Below, piece after piece: positions 45,525-53,280 of a DNA stretch of 64,000 nt. Position 1 is the first letter of the stretch. The number at the start of each line of letters is the position of its first letter. The position numbers were made by a program, and so were the translations under genes. The notes under the pieces are model-generated. The model worked only from the letters and a program-made list of their open reading frames with translations. It ran no database searches and was not told the origin of the DNA. Origin of the DNA: Sphingomonas sp. dw_22. Its GTDB lineage: Bacteria > Pseudomonadota > Alphaproteobacteria > Sphingomonadales > Sphingomonadaceae. The stretch is taken from the NCBI RefSeq assembly GCF_018449795.1, contig NZ_JAAVVE010000005.1, positions 1 through 64,000 of the forward strand, written 5' to 3'.

Positions 45525-45740
45525 CTGGCAACTCCCGAATCGATCGCCTCATCTATGCCCCAGCGAAGCCGATGGCGGAATTACCCATTGGGAGGGCTCA
45601 TTTTGGTCCGACAGATTCGGGCGATTCCATAAACGCGATCAGCCCGTGCATCGATCTAACCGGTTACTCGGCAAACTTGTCTGACCGGAAATGCCGCAAT
45701 GCTGTGGCCATGCGCAGCTTCGCACGATAACGTTTCGGCA
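45525..45740. promoter_or_regulatory. divergent intergenic region with two GT-N3-AC boxes
   Basis: This 216-base region separates the DUF2147 gene (minus) and a FadR-type regulator (plus). TGGTCCGACAG (45604-45614) and TTGTCTGACCG (45677-45687) both fit the GT-N3-AC core used by FadR-subfamily GntR proteins, so self-binding is plausible. No gene is supported inside it. Confidence 0.3.
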
Positions 45741-46460
45741 ATGGCACAGCGCCCCCGCCCGATCCCCGAAACCGATCGCCGATGGAGCGAAGGGCGGCTG
45801 GCCGACCGCGCTTATTCGCGGATCGTCGAGATCATCAACGAGGACGATCTGCGCGTCGGCGATCGCCTCCCCGCCGAATCGCGGCTGGCCGAGATGTTCG
45901 GCATGTCGCGCACGATCATCCGCGAGGCGCTGGTCCGCCTCGCCGCCGACGGCATCACCGAGGCGCGGCGCGGCGCCGGCTCCTATGTGATGCGCCGCCC
46001 CTCGGAGCGGCTGGGCGCGCATATGCCGCTATCGGACCTGTCGGCGACGCTCGGCACCTATGAAGTGCGATTCGTGCTCGAGGCCGAGGCATCGCGGCTG
46101 GCGGCGATGCGCCGCTCGTCCGAACAGCTCGCCGCGATCGAGGGCGCGCTGCAGGGCCTGCGCCGCGCGCTGCTCTCGGACGCTCCCGCGCATGACGAGG
46201 ATTGGGAACTCCACCACGCAATCGTGATGGCCACCGCCAACACCGCCTTCGTCTCGGCCTTCGAGCATCTGCACGACGAAGTGATGCGCATCCTCAAGGC
46301 CGGCGTCGATATCTCCCGCTCGCGCCCGCCCGACGCGATCGAAGCGATGATGCGCGAGCATGAAATGGTCGTGGAAGCGATTCGCGCCCAGGACGCCGAT
46401 GGCGCCGCATTGGCAATGCGCTGGCATCTGTCGCAGGGGCGCAAGCGGCTGATGCCCTGA
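45741..46460 (+). CDS. FadR subfamily GntR-type transcriptional regulator (FCD domain)
   Basis: 239 residues from ATG 45741; the upstream frame start at 45699 lacks family similarity. The winged-helix N-terminus has YSRIVEIINEDDLRVGDRLP and the recognition stretch AEMFGMSRTIIREALVRLA. The C-terminal FCD domain (from about residue 95) is all helical, with metal-binding-type His in LHHAIVMATANTAF and REHEMVVEAIRAQDADGA. Such proteins sense organic acids or sugar acids. Targets are unknown, and adjacent genes give no clear pathway. Confidence 0.88.
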   Translation: MAQRPRPIPETDRRWSEGRLADRAYSRIVEIINEDDLRVGDRLPAESRLAEMFGMSRTIIREALVRLAADGITEARRGAGSYVMRRPSERLGAHMPLSDLSATLGTYEVRFVLEAEASRLAAMRRSSEQLAAIEGALQGLRRALLSDAPAHDEDWELHHAIVMATANTAFVSAFEHLHDEVMRILKAGVDISRSRPPDAIEAMMREHEMVVEAIRAQDADGAALAMRWHLSQGRKRLMP

Positions 46461-46537
46461 CGGGATGCGCGCGACGAAGCAAAGCCGCGTCGTCGGGCGC
46501 GGCGAGGGCCGCACCGGCCGAGCTCTCGCTATGGTAC

Positions 46538-46560
46538 GGAATTTAGCGCGGCTAAATTCC
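46538..46560. repeat. perfect 10+10 inverted repeat
   Basis: GGAATTTAGC (46538-46547) and GCTAAATTCC (46551-46560) are perfect inverted copies with a GCG spacer. The stem is AT-rich against a GC-rich background. It lies 8 bases before the duplicated tRNA-Gly 3' end. It could be a terminator of the GntR gene, although no T-run follows, or a recombinase core site. Confidence 0.6.
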
Positions 46561-46568
46561 GCGCGAAC

Positions 46569-46596
46569 GCTGGAGCGGGCGAAGGGATTCGAACCC
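46569..46596 (-). repeat. duplicated 3' end of tRNA-Gly (attachment-site-like)
   Basis: The 28 bases at 46569-46596 are identical to 46688-46715, which cover the T-arm 3' half, acceptor strand and CCA of the tRNA-Gly gene plus two flanking bases. The rest of a tRNA is absent here, and the 91 bases between the copies encode nothing recognisable. This is the pattern left by tyrosine-recombinase integration into a tRNA 3' end, with the element now lost. Confidence 0.7.
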
Positions 46597-46689
46597 CGCG
46601 CGTAGTCCGGCAGGGCGGAGCGCTAGCAAAGGAATCGAGGGTTCGCACGGAACTGCGAGATTACAAGATACACGCGCCACAATGGCGGC

Positions 46690-46764
<75 letters not shown>

Positions 46765-46933
46765 TCTGGCGTTGCCCTGTGTCGCCGAAGCGCACCGGGC
46801 GGGTGAGGCGCGGCCACTAGCAGCGGCTTTCGGACAGCGCAAGCCCCTAAGCGCATCTCCGGAAAAGGCTTGGCGGCGTGGGCCCGAACGCCCACATAGG
46901 CGGCCAACCTCACAGATTCCCAGGAGCACTCCT

Positions 46934-47845
46934 TTGGCCACGCTTGGACTGAGCCCCGCCGAGAAGGAAGCGGTGGACGTATTCCGCCGCGACATCGTCG
47001 AACCTTCGATGACGAGCCTCGTCATCCTCGATTTCTGGGCCGAATGGTGCGGCCCCTGCAAGGCGCTGAGCCCCGTGCTCGAAAAAGTCGCTGCGGACTA
47101 TGCCACCAAGGGCGTGACTCTCGCCAAGATCGACGTCGACAAGAGCCCGTTCATCGCCGCCCAGTTCCAGGTGAAGTCGATCCCGACGGTCTATGCGATG
47201 TTCCAGGGCCAGCTCGTCGCCGACCTCACCAGCGCGCGCACCGAGACCCAGGTCCGCACGATGCTCGACCAGATCCTGCGCCAGCTTCCGGTGCAGAGCG
47301 AGGACGCCCAGATCGAGGCCGAGCTGGAGCCGCTGATCGCGATGGGCGAGCAGGTGCTGCACGACGGCGACAATGAACGCGCGCTCTCGATCTTCGAGCA
47401 GCTTGCCGAAATGGCGCCCGAGCATCCGGCGGTGGCCGCCGGCCGCGTCCGGGCGCTCGTCGCGCTGGGCCGCACCGACGAGGCGGAGGCCGGTCTGGCC
47501 GCGCTCCCGGAAGAAACGGCCAAGGCGCCCGAGATCGAGCGCGCCCGCGCCGCGCTGGCGCTCGCCCGCGAGGCCCAGCCGGTCGAGGATCTGTCCGGCC
47601 TCGCCGCCCAGGCCGCCGCGCACCCCGAGGACATGGATGCGCGCTACGAGCTCGCCGGCGGCCAGATGGCGGCGGGCGACCGCGACGGCGCGGCCGAAAC
47701 GCTGCTCGCGATGATTCGCGACGATCGCGACTGGAACGAAGGCGCCGCCCGCCTGCGGCTGCTCAAGCTGTTCGAAGTCGTGGGCCTTGAGGATCCCTGG
47801 GTATCGGCGCAGCGCCGGAAGCTCTCGGCGATCCTGTTCGGATGA
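46934..47845 (+). CDS. thioredoxin-TPR protein (CnoX/YbbN-like)
   Basis: 303 residues from TTG 46934, with AGGAG seven bases upstream (46922-46926). The thioredoxin domain has LDFWAEWCGPCKALSPVLEK, with active-site Cys39 and Cys42. The C-terminal half is tetratricopeptide-like helices (GEQVLHDGDNERALSIFEQL, AAGRVRALVALGRTDEAEAG). CnoX proteins combine holdase chaperone activity with thiol protection and hand clients to GroEL. The intact CxxC suggests redox activity, unlike the E. coli protein. The stop overlaps the next gene (ATGA). Confidence 0.88.
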   Translation: MATLGLSPAEKEAVDVFRRDIVEPSMTSLVILDFWAEWCGPCKALSPVLEKVAADYATKGVTLAKIDVDKSPFIAAQFQVKSIPTVYAMFQGQLVADLTSARTETQVRTMLDQILRQLPVQSEDAQIEAELEPLIAMGEQVLHDGDNERALSIFEQLAEMAPEHPAVAAGRVRALVALGRTDEAEAGLAALPEETAKAPEIERARAALALAREAQPVEDLSGLAAQAAAHPEDMDARYELAGGQMAAGDRDGAAETLLAMIRDDRDWNEGAARLRLLKLFEVVGLEDPWVSAQRRKLSAILFG

Positions 47846-48462
47846 AGGCTTCGGGGAAGACCGGGCGGCTTTCGGTATTTCCGCTGGGCGGTGCCCTGCT
47901 CTTCCCGCGGATGCATCTGCCGCTCCACATCTTCGAGCCGCGCTATCGCGCGATGATCGCCGATTCCCTGGCGCGCGACCGGCGTATCGGCATGATCCAG
48001 CCGCGCGACGCCAGCGATCCGCCGGCATTGTTCGACATGGGCTGCGTCGGCCGGATCGCCGAGGTGGAGGCGCTGCCCGATGGCCGGTTCGATATCGTGC
48101 TGGAGGGGCTGGCCCGCTTCACCGTCCTGCGCGAGCTTGATGTGACCACGCCCTTTCGCCAGGTCGAAGCCGAGTTGGAGGAAGGCCGCGAGGACGAATT
48201 CCTCTCGCTCGGCGAGCGCGCCTCGCTGGAAGTCGAATCGCGCCGGTTCGCGGACGGCCTGGGCTATGCGGTCGATTGGGAAGCCGTCACCCGGCTCGAC
48301 GACGAATCGCTCGTCAACGGCATCGCCCAGATCGCCCCGTTCGACGTCGCTTCGAAACAGGCGCTGCTGGAAGCCGATTCGCTGGGTGATCGCGCCGCGC
48401 TGATCGTCCAGCTCATGCAGTTCTACGGCCGCCACGGCGACGAGGACGGAACGCTGCAATAG
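47842..48462 (+). CDS. LON peptidase substrate-binding domain protein
   Basis: 206 residues. The N-terminal PUA-like LON-N domain has LSVFPLGGALLFPRMHLPLH followed by IFEPRYRAMI, then IGMIQPR and VGRIAEVEALPDGRFDIVLE. The ATPase and protease domains of Lon are absent, as is normal for this stand-alone family. These proteins may bind substrates or regulate proteolysis; the role is not established. Coupled to the CnoX-like gene by ATGA overlap, suggesting a shared protein-quality function. Confidence 0.9.
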   Translation: MKASGKTGRLSVFPLGGALLFPRMHLPLHIFEPRYRAMIADSLARDRRIGMIQPRDASDPPALFDMGCVGRIAEVEALPDGRFDIVLEGLARFTVLRELDVTTPFRQVEAELEEGREDEFLSLGERASLEVESRRFADGLGYAVDWEAVTRLDDESLVNGIAQIAPFDVASKQALLEADSLGDRAALIVQLMQFYGRHGDEDGTLQ

Positions 48463-48496
48463 CGGACCCTGGCGTTAATCGGATGGACGTAAGTCC

Positions 48497-48661
48497 ATGC
48501 TAGCAATTCGACCGATGGGGGAATTTCGATCCAGGCCGATTCGCGAATCGGAACCGCTCGCCAAAGAGCGATTGCTGCCGAGCGCACCGGATCTGGTCTT
48601 CACCGCGGGCCTGTCACTGGCGATATTCGCAGGGCTGGCTCTCGGCTTCGTGCTTCGCTGA
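48497..48661 (+). CDS. 54-residue single-pass membrane protein
   Basis: An open frame from ATG 48497 to TGA 48659-48661 gives MLAIRPMGEFRSRPIRESEP, a basic stretch, and then a C-terminal helix, FTAGLSLAIFAGLALGFVLR. An alternative ATG is at 48515. The clear tail-anchor-like helix and location in an otherwise empty gap support it; the ribosome site is weak. No family recognised. Too short for standard gene calling. Confidence 0.45.
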   Translation: MLAIRPMGEFRSRPIRESEPLAKERLLPSAPDLVFTAGLSLAIFAGLALGFVLR

Positions 48662-48664
48662 GGA

Positions 48665-49882
48665 TCAGGCGGTCAGCCCCTGCAGCAGCTTGGGCACATC
48701 GCCCGATTCGCCCCGCGCCTCGGCCATGAACATGCGCTTGAGCGGCGACACCCTGTCCACCGCCGACAGGCCGAAGCGGCGCACCGCGCTCGCCGCCTTG
48801 CCCGGCACGCCGAACAGCCGGGTCAGCCCGTCGGTCGCGGCGGCGACCATGAACGTGTCGAGCCCGCGCCAGCGCTGGTAGCGCGCCAGGAGCTGCGGGT
48901 CGCCCAGGTCCATGCCGAGCCTTTTCCCGTCGACCAGCACCTCGACCAAGGTCGCCACGTCGCGGAAGCCCACATTCACGCCCTGGCCCGCGATCGGGTG
49001 GATGCCATGCGCGGCGTCGCCCACCAGCGCGAGCCGGTTCGAGGTGATCCAGGCAGCGTGGTGGAAGCCGAGCGGATGGCTGAAGCGCGTGGAAAGCGGT
49101 CCGAGCTTGCCCAGAAAGCCCCCCATCCTTTTCTCCGCCTCAGCCAGATAGGCACGGTCGGAAATCTTGTTCATCCCCGCCGCATCGCGCGCATTGACCG
49201 TCCACACCACCGCCGAGCGATGGCCGTGCTCGTCGTCGAGCAGCGGCAGGATCGCGAACGGCCCCTCGGGATAGAAGATCTCGAACGCGATATTCTCGTG
49301 GGACCGCTCGTGCCCCAGCGTCGCGACCATCGCGGCATGGTCATAGCTCCAGCGCGCGACCTTCAGCCCCGCCGCATCGCGAGTCGGCGAATTACGGCCC
49401 TCCGCGGCGATCAGCAGCGCAGCGCGGACGGTCGCTCCCGAATCGAACTGCGCCGTCACCCCGAATTCGCCACGCTCCACCGAAACGGCGCGGGTCCGCA
49501 TCCGGAGGTCGACGCCCGGCGCCGCCTGCGCGGCCTGGAGCAAGGCGGTGCGCAGCACGCGATTCTCGAACATATGGCCCAGCGCGCTGTCACCCTCGCC
49601 CGGCGCGAAATCGAGCTTGCCCGGCGCCAGCCCGTCCGAAACGCGGATGCCCTCGATCGGGCAGCCCTTCCCCGCCAGCCGGGCATCGACGCCGATCGCC
49701 TCGAACATCCGCATCGGCGCGCTGGCGATCGCCGAGGCGCGTCCATCGAAGCCCGCCGCGAGAATGGTATTCGGATCGGCCGGATCGATGACGATCGACG
49801 TAATGCCATGCGCATCGAGCGCCACCGCAAGCGCGCTGCCGACCAGCCCGCCGCCCAGGATGAGAATGTCCGCTGAATCCAT
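48665..49882 (-). CDS. UbiH/COQ6 family FAD-dependent hydroxylase
   Basis: 405 residues. FAD motif ADILILGGGLVGSALAVALD; then a DG motif region and the second FAD signature RLALVGDAAHGIHPIAGQGV followed by NVGFRDVATLVEVL. This is the UbiH/UbiF/COQ6 group of flavin monooxygenases that hydroxylate the ubiquinone ring. Which ring carbon is attacked cannot be told; alphaproteobacteria often use one or two broad-specificity members. It is divergent from ftsK and convergent with the small membrane protein. Confidence 0.9.
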   Translation of the reverse strand: MDSADILILGGGLVGSALAVALDAHGITSIVIDPADPNTILAAGFDGRASAIASAPMRMFEAIGVDARLAGKGCPIEGIRVSDGLAPGKLDFAPGEGDSALGHMFENRVLRTALLQAAQAAPGVDLRMRTRAVSVERGEFGVTAQFDSGATVRAALLIAAEGRNSPTRDAAGLKVARWSYDHAAMVATLGHERSHENIAFEIFYPEGPFAILPLLDDEHGHRSAVVWTVNARDAAGMNKISDRAYLAEAEKRMGGFLGKLGPLSTRFSHPLGFHHAAWITSNRLALVGDAAHGIHPIAGQGVNVGFRDVATLVEVLVDGKRLGMDLGDPQLLARYQRWRGLDTFMVAAATDGLTRLFGVPGKAASAVRRFGLSAVDRVSPLKRMFMAEARGESGDVPKLLQGLTA

Positions 49883-49947
49883 GCCCCCGCCCTACCACTT
49901 TCGCATCCGGCTGCCACCCTGTGCGGCCGGTACAAAACAAGTCCGTC

Positions 49948-49976
49948 TTGACGCGGGACTCGCTTCCGGCGATGAT
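49948..49976 (+). promoter_or_regulatory. candidate sigma-70-type promoter for ftsK
   Basis: TTGACG (49948-49953), a 17-base spacer and GATGAT (49971-49976) form a plausible -35/-10 pair ahead of ftsK. The -35 is good; the -10 shares four of six bases with TATAAT. It also fits the lack of any upstream co-directional gene. Confidence 0.35.
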
Positions 49977-50010
49977 TCCGCCGCACCCCTGAAAATCTGG
50001 AGGCTGGGCC

Positions 50011-52317
50011 ATGGCGTCCCGGGCACAAGCGCCGCTGTGGCGCGACACGATGAAGGCTGGCGCGCGCCGCAGTGGCGCGCTGATCGGCGGAACCCTGCTG
50101 TTCCTGGCGACGATGGCGCTCGTCTTCGCGCTGCTGACCTATCATTCGTCCGATCCCTCGCTGAACACCGCGGCGGCGGGGCCGGCGCGCAACCTGCTGG
50201 GCGATACCGGCGCCTGGGCGGCCGATCTGCTGCTCACCGCGCTCGGCCTGCCGGTCGCGCTGCTCGCGCCGGTGGGGCTGATCCTCGCGCATCGGCTGTG
50301 GCTCGATCGGCCGATCGGCCATTGGGTGAAGATGCTGCGCGGCGCCGCGATCGGCGTGGTGCTGATCGCGACCGCGCTCGCCTTCTTCTCCAGCGACGCG
50401 GTGCTCTCGCTGCCCGGCGGCTGGGGCGGCATCGTCGGCCTCAGCATCGCCGGGCTGTTCAACTGGCTGATCGGCTTTGCCGGCGATCCGACCATCGCCC
50501 TCTGGGCGGGACGCGGCCTGGGCCTTGCCTTCGCGCTGGCGGGCGCCTTTATCTGGTGGTGCAGCTTCGATTTCACCCTGCCCGAGCGCAGCGGCGGCCC
50601 GGCGATCCGCATGCCGAGCCTTTCCGGCCCCGCCAAGCTCCCCTTGCTCCGCGGTCCCGAGCCCGAGGAACGCGCCGCCCTCCGCGAGCCCCGCAAAGTC
50701 GTGGTGCCCGACAATCGCCCCGGCCCGGTGATCGCCGACCGCACGATCGCGCCCTCACCGGCCAAGGCCAAGCCGCCGGTCCAGTCGTCGCTCGATTTCA
50801 AGGACAGCTACACGCTGCCCTCGCTCGACCTGCTCAAGGCCGCGCCCGCCAACAAGAACGCCGCGATCGACAAGGCCGCGCTGGAGCGCAACGCCCGGCT
50901 GCTCGAAAGCGTGCTCGACGATTTCCATGTGAAGGGTCAGATCGTCGAGGTCCGCCCCGGCCCCGTCGTCACCATGTACGAGCTGGAGCCCGCGAGCGGC
51001 ATCAAGGCCAGCCGCGTGATCCAGCTTGCCGACGACGTGGCGCGCAACATGTCCGCCACCTCGGCGCGAATCGCGACCATCCCCGGCCGCAGCGTGATCG
51101 GCATCGAGCTTCCCAACGCCACGCGCGAATCGGTCAATCTCCACGAGTTGGTCGGCAGCCAGAGCTTCGAGGACCAGGGCGCGTCGCTGCCTTTGGTGCT
51201 GGGCAAGAACATCGCCGGCGATCCGATCATCGCCGATCTCGCGCCGATGCCCCACCTCCTCGTCGCCGGTACCACCGGCTCGGGCAAGTCGGTGGGCCTC
51301 AACTGCATGATCCTGTCGCTGCTCTACCGGCTGACGCCGGACCAGTGCCGGATGATCATGATCGATCCGAAGATGCTCGAGCTCAGCATGTACAAGGGCA
51401 TCCCGCACCTGCTGGCCGACGTCGTCACCGAGCCGCCCAAGGCTGTGCGCGCGCTCAAATGGGCGGTCGAGCAGATGGAGGACCGCTACCGGATGATGGC
51501 ATCGGTCAACGTCCGCAGCCTGGCGAGCTTCAACGACAAGGTCCGCGCCGCCAAGGCCAAGGGCCAGAAGCTCGGGCGCAAGGTCCAGGTCGGCTATGAT
51601 TCCGATACCGGCAAGCCGCTCTACGAGGAGGAGGAGCTCGATCTGGTGCCGCTGCCGCTGATCGTCGTGATCGTCGACGAGCTGGCCGACCTGATGATGA
51701 CCGCGGGCAAGGAAGTCGAGTTCCTGATCCAGCGCCTCGCCCAGAAAGCACGAGCGGCCGGCATCCATCTCATCATGGCGACGCAGCGCCCCTCGGTCGA
51801 CGTCATCACCGGCGTCATCAAGGCGAACCTGCCCACCCGCATCAGCTTTCACGTCACCAGCAAGATCGATTCGCGCACCATCCTGGGCGAACAGGGCGCC
51901 GAGCAGCTCCTGGGCAAGGGCGACATGCTCTACATGCCCGGCGGCAAGCAGATCGTCCGCGTCCACGGCCCGTTCGTAAGCGACGACGAGGTCCAGGCCG
52001 TCTCCGATTTCTGGCGCTCGCAAGGCGCGCCCGATTACATCTCGGCCGTCACCGAGGAGCCCGAGGACGGCGGCTTCGCGCTGGAAGGCGGCCCCGACGG
52101 CGACGACAGCCCCGAGGAGCAGCTCTATCGCCGCGCCACCCAGCTTGTGGCCGAGAGCCAGAAGGCGTCGACGTCATGGCTGCAACGCCAGCTCCGCGTC
52201 GGCTACAACAGCGCCGCCCGGCTGATCGAGCGGATGGAGAAGGACGGCCTGGTCTCGCGCCCCGATCATGTCGGCCGCCGCGAAGTGCTGATGGATACCG
52301 ATGGGCGACCGCTCTAA
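50011..52317 (+). CDS. ftsK: DNA translocase FtsK
   Basis: 768 residues. Four N-terminal membrane helices (to about residue 185, for example LLFLATMALVFALLTYH) anchor it at the septum. A short Pro/Ala-rich linker follows, then the motor: Walker A VAGTTGSGKSVGLNCMILSL, Walker B LIVVIVDELADLMM, and the sequence IHLIMATQRPSVDVITGVIK. The C-terminal gamma domain (ASTSWLQRQLRVGYNSAARL) reads KOPS sites and activates XerCD at dif. FtsK clears chromosome termini during division. A GGAGG site precedes ATG 50011. Confidence 0.96.
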   Translation: MASRAQAPLWRDTMKAGARRSGALIGGTLLFLATMALVFALLTYHSSDPSLNTAAAGPARNLLGDTGAWAADLLLTALGLPVALLAPVGLILAHRLWLDRPIGHWVKMLRGAAIGVVLIATALAFFSSDAVLSLPGGWGGIVGLSIAGLFNWLIGFAGDPTIALWAGRGLGLAFALAGAFIWWCSFDFTLPERSGGPAIRMPSLSGPAKLPLLRGPEPEERAALREPRKVVVPDNRPGPVIADRTIAPSPAKAKPPVQSSLDFKDSYTLPSLDLLKAAPANKNAAIDKAALERNARLLESVLDDFHVKGQIVEVRPGPVVTMYELEPASGIKASRVIQLADDVARNMSATSARIATIPGRSVIGIELPNATRESVNLHELVGSQSFEDQGASLPLVLGKNIAGDPIIADLAPMPHLLVAGTTGSGKSVGLNCMILSLLYRLTPDQCRMIMIDPKMLELSMYKGIPHLLADVVTEPPKAVRALKWAVEQMEDRYRMMASVNVRSLASFNDKVRAAKAKGQKLGRKVQVGYDSDTGKPLYEEEELDLVPLPLIVVIVDELADLMMTAGKEVEFLIQRLAQKARAAGIHLIMATQRPSVDVITGVIKANLPTRISFHVTSKIDSRTILGEQGAEQLLGKGDMLYMPGGKQIVRVHGPFVSDDEVQAVSDFWRSQGAPDYISAVTEEPEDGGFALEGGPDGDDSPEEQLYRRATQLVAESQKASTSWLQRQLRVGYNSAARLIERMEKDGLVSRPDHVGRREVLMDTDGRPL

Positions 52318-52416
52318 AGGGCCGCTCTAAGGGATCGAATCGCAGGCACGGCGGGTTCAGGGCACATTCAATCCCCGCCGCCTAGCGACATCAGCCCGCA
52401 ATTGGAGAGATTTCAC

Positions 52417-53022
52417 GTGTTTGCACGGCCCCTCGCCTTCACGCTTGCCCTTGCCGCGCCGATGCTGGTCTCGGCCGCCGAGCCCGAGCTCGCGCAGGTC
52501 CAGCAGCATCTCCAGGGCGTCAGCTCGATGGTCGCCGCCTTCGCCCAGACCGATCGCAACGGCCATGTCCTCACCGGCACGATGACGCTCAAGCGCCCCG
52601 GCAAGATCCGTTTTCAATATCAGAAGGGCGTGCCCCAGCTCATCGTCGCCGACGGCTCCAGCCTCTATTTCATCGATTATCAGGTGCGCCAGGTCGATCG
52701 CTGGCCGATCGGCAATTCGCCGCTGGCGGTGCTGCTCAATCCCAAGCGCGACATCACCAAATTCGCCAAGCTGCTGCCCACGCGCAATCCGAGCATCGTC
52801 TCGATCGAGATCCATGATCCGCAGCATCCCGAATATGGCCGGATCACGATGATCTTCCAGAAACAGGCCGGCGCGCCTGCCGGGCTGATGCTCCAGGGCT
52901 GGGTCGCGCTCGATTCGCAGAACAACCGCACCCGGATCGAGCTGTCCAACCAGCGCTTCAACGCGAACGTGCCCGACGGCACCTTCCGCTGGAACGATCC
53001 CCGCCCCCAGGGAAGACGCTGA
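52417..53022 (+). CDS. lolA: outer-membrane lipoprotein carrier LolA-like protein
   Basis: 201 residues from GTG 52417, with GGAGAG (52404-52409) seven bases upstream; a TTG at 52402 overlaps that site and is rejected. The signal peptide is FARPLAFTLALAAPMLVSAA. The mature protein has the LolA pattern VQQHLQGVSSMVAAFAQTDR, GTMTLKRPGKIRFQYQ and DGSSLYFIDYQVRQVDRWPI. LolA carries lipoproteins across the periplasm to LolB or directly to the outer membrane. It follows ftsK, a neighbour arrangement common in alphaproteobacteria. Confidence 0.9.
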   Translation: MFARPLAFTLALAAPMLVSAAEPELAQVQQHLQGVSSMVAAFAQTDRNGHVLTGTMTLKRPGKIRFQYQKGVPQLIVADGSSLYFIDYQVRQVDRWPIGNSPLAVLLNPKRDITKFAKLLPTRNPSIVSIEIHDPQHPEYGRITMIFQKQAGAPAGLMLQGWVALDSQNNRTRIELSNQRFNANVPDGTFRWNDPRPQGRR

Positions 53023-53061
53023 ACATTCCCGAAAATATCGTTCATGTGCGCGACAGGTTCC

Positions 53062-53178
53062 GGAGCCTAGAAGCGTAATTGCGGATGTGGGGATCGAACC
53101 CGGGATTTTTCCCCCTGTTGCCTGGGCCGCTCCACATCCCGCCTGCGTGACGAACGCTAGGTCGGCCCTCGCTCCAAT
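53062..53178 (+). ncRNA. candidate structured noncoding RNA
   Basis: The gap after lolA folds into a long irregular rod. Pairings are GGAG (53062-53065) with CTCC (53172-53175), CCTA (53066-53069) with TAGG (53158-53161), GCGT (53073-53076) with ACGC (53154-53157), and GCGGATGTGG (53081-53090) with CCACATCC plus GC (53132-53142, one bulge). Internal loops separate the helices, and an intrinsic terminator follows at once. The layout recalls 6S-type RNAs, but no conserved 6S sequence is recognised. It might instead be a lolA 3' UTR element. Confidence 0.35.
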
Positions 53179-53205
53179 GCCCCCGGAGCGGGGGCCTTTC
53201 CTTTT
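53179..53205 (+). terminator. intrinsic terminator
   Basis: GCCCCC (53179-53184) pairs with GGGGGC (53190-53195) around GGAGC, followed by CTTTCCTTTT. It lies 157 bases beyond the lolA stop and immediately after the structured segment at 53062-53178, so it could end lolA or an independent small RNA. It isolates the downstream RIP-like gene from lolA transcription. Confidence 0.7.
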
Positions 53206-53280
53206 CCGGACCGCCTGCCCCACATGGCGCGACTCGCCCCGCCATGCTATCCTGCCCGCGCGACCCATGCGGGGGTGGAC

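Noticed and set aside
46571..46645. A second full tRNA-Gly gene.
   Set aside because: Only the 3' 28 bases match. No anticodon arm or 5' acceptor strand can be built, so it is a fragment.
53083..53139. A tRNA-like stretch on the minus strand (7-bp acceptor-like stem, GGGTTCGATCCC T-loop).
   Set aside because: The stem spacing does not permit a D-arm or anticodon arm, the T-stem has mismatches, and no CCA is present. It is better explained as part of the plus-strand rod fold.
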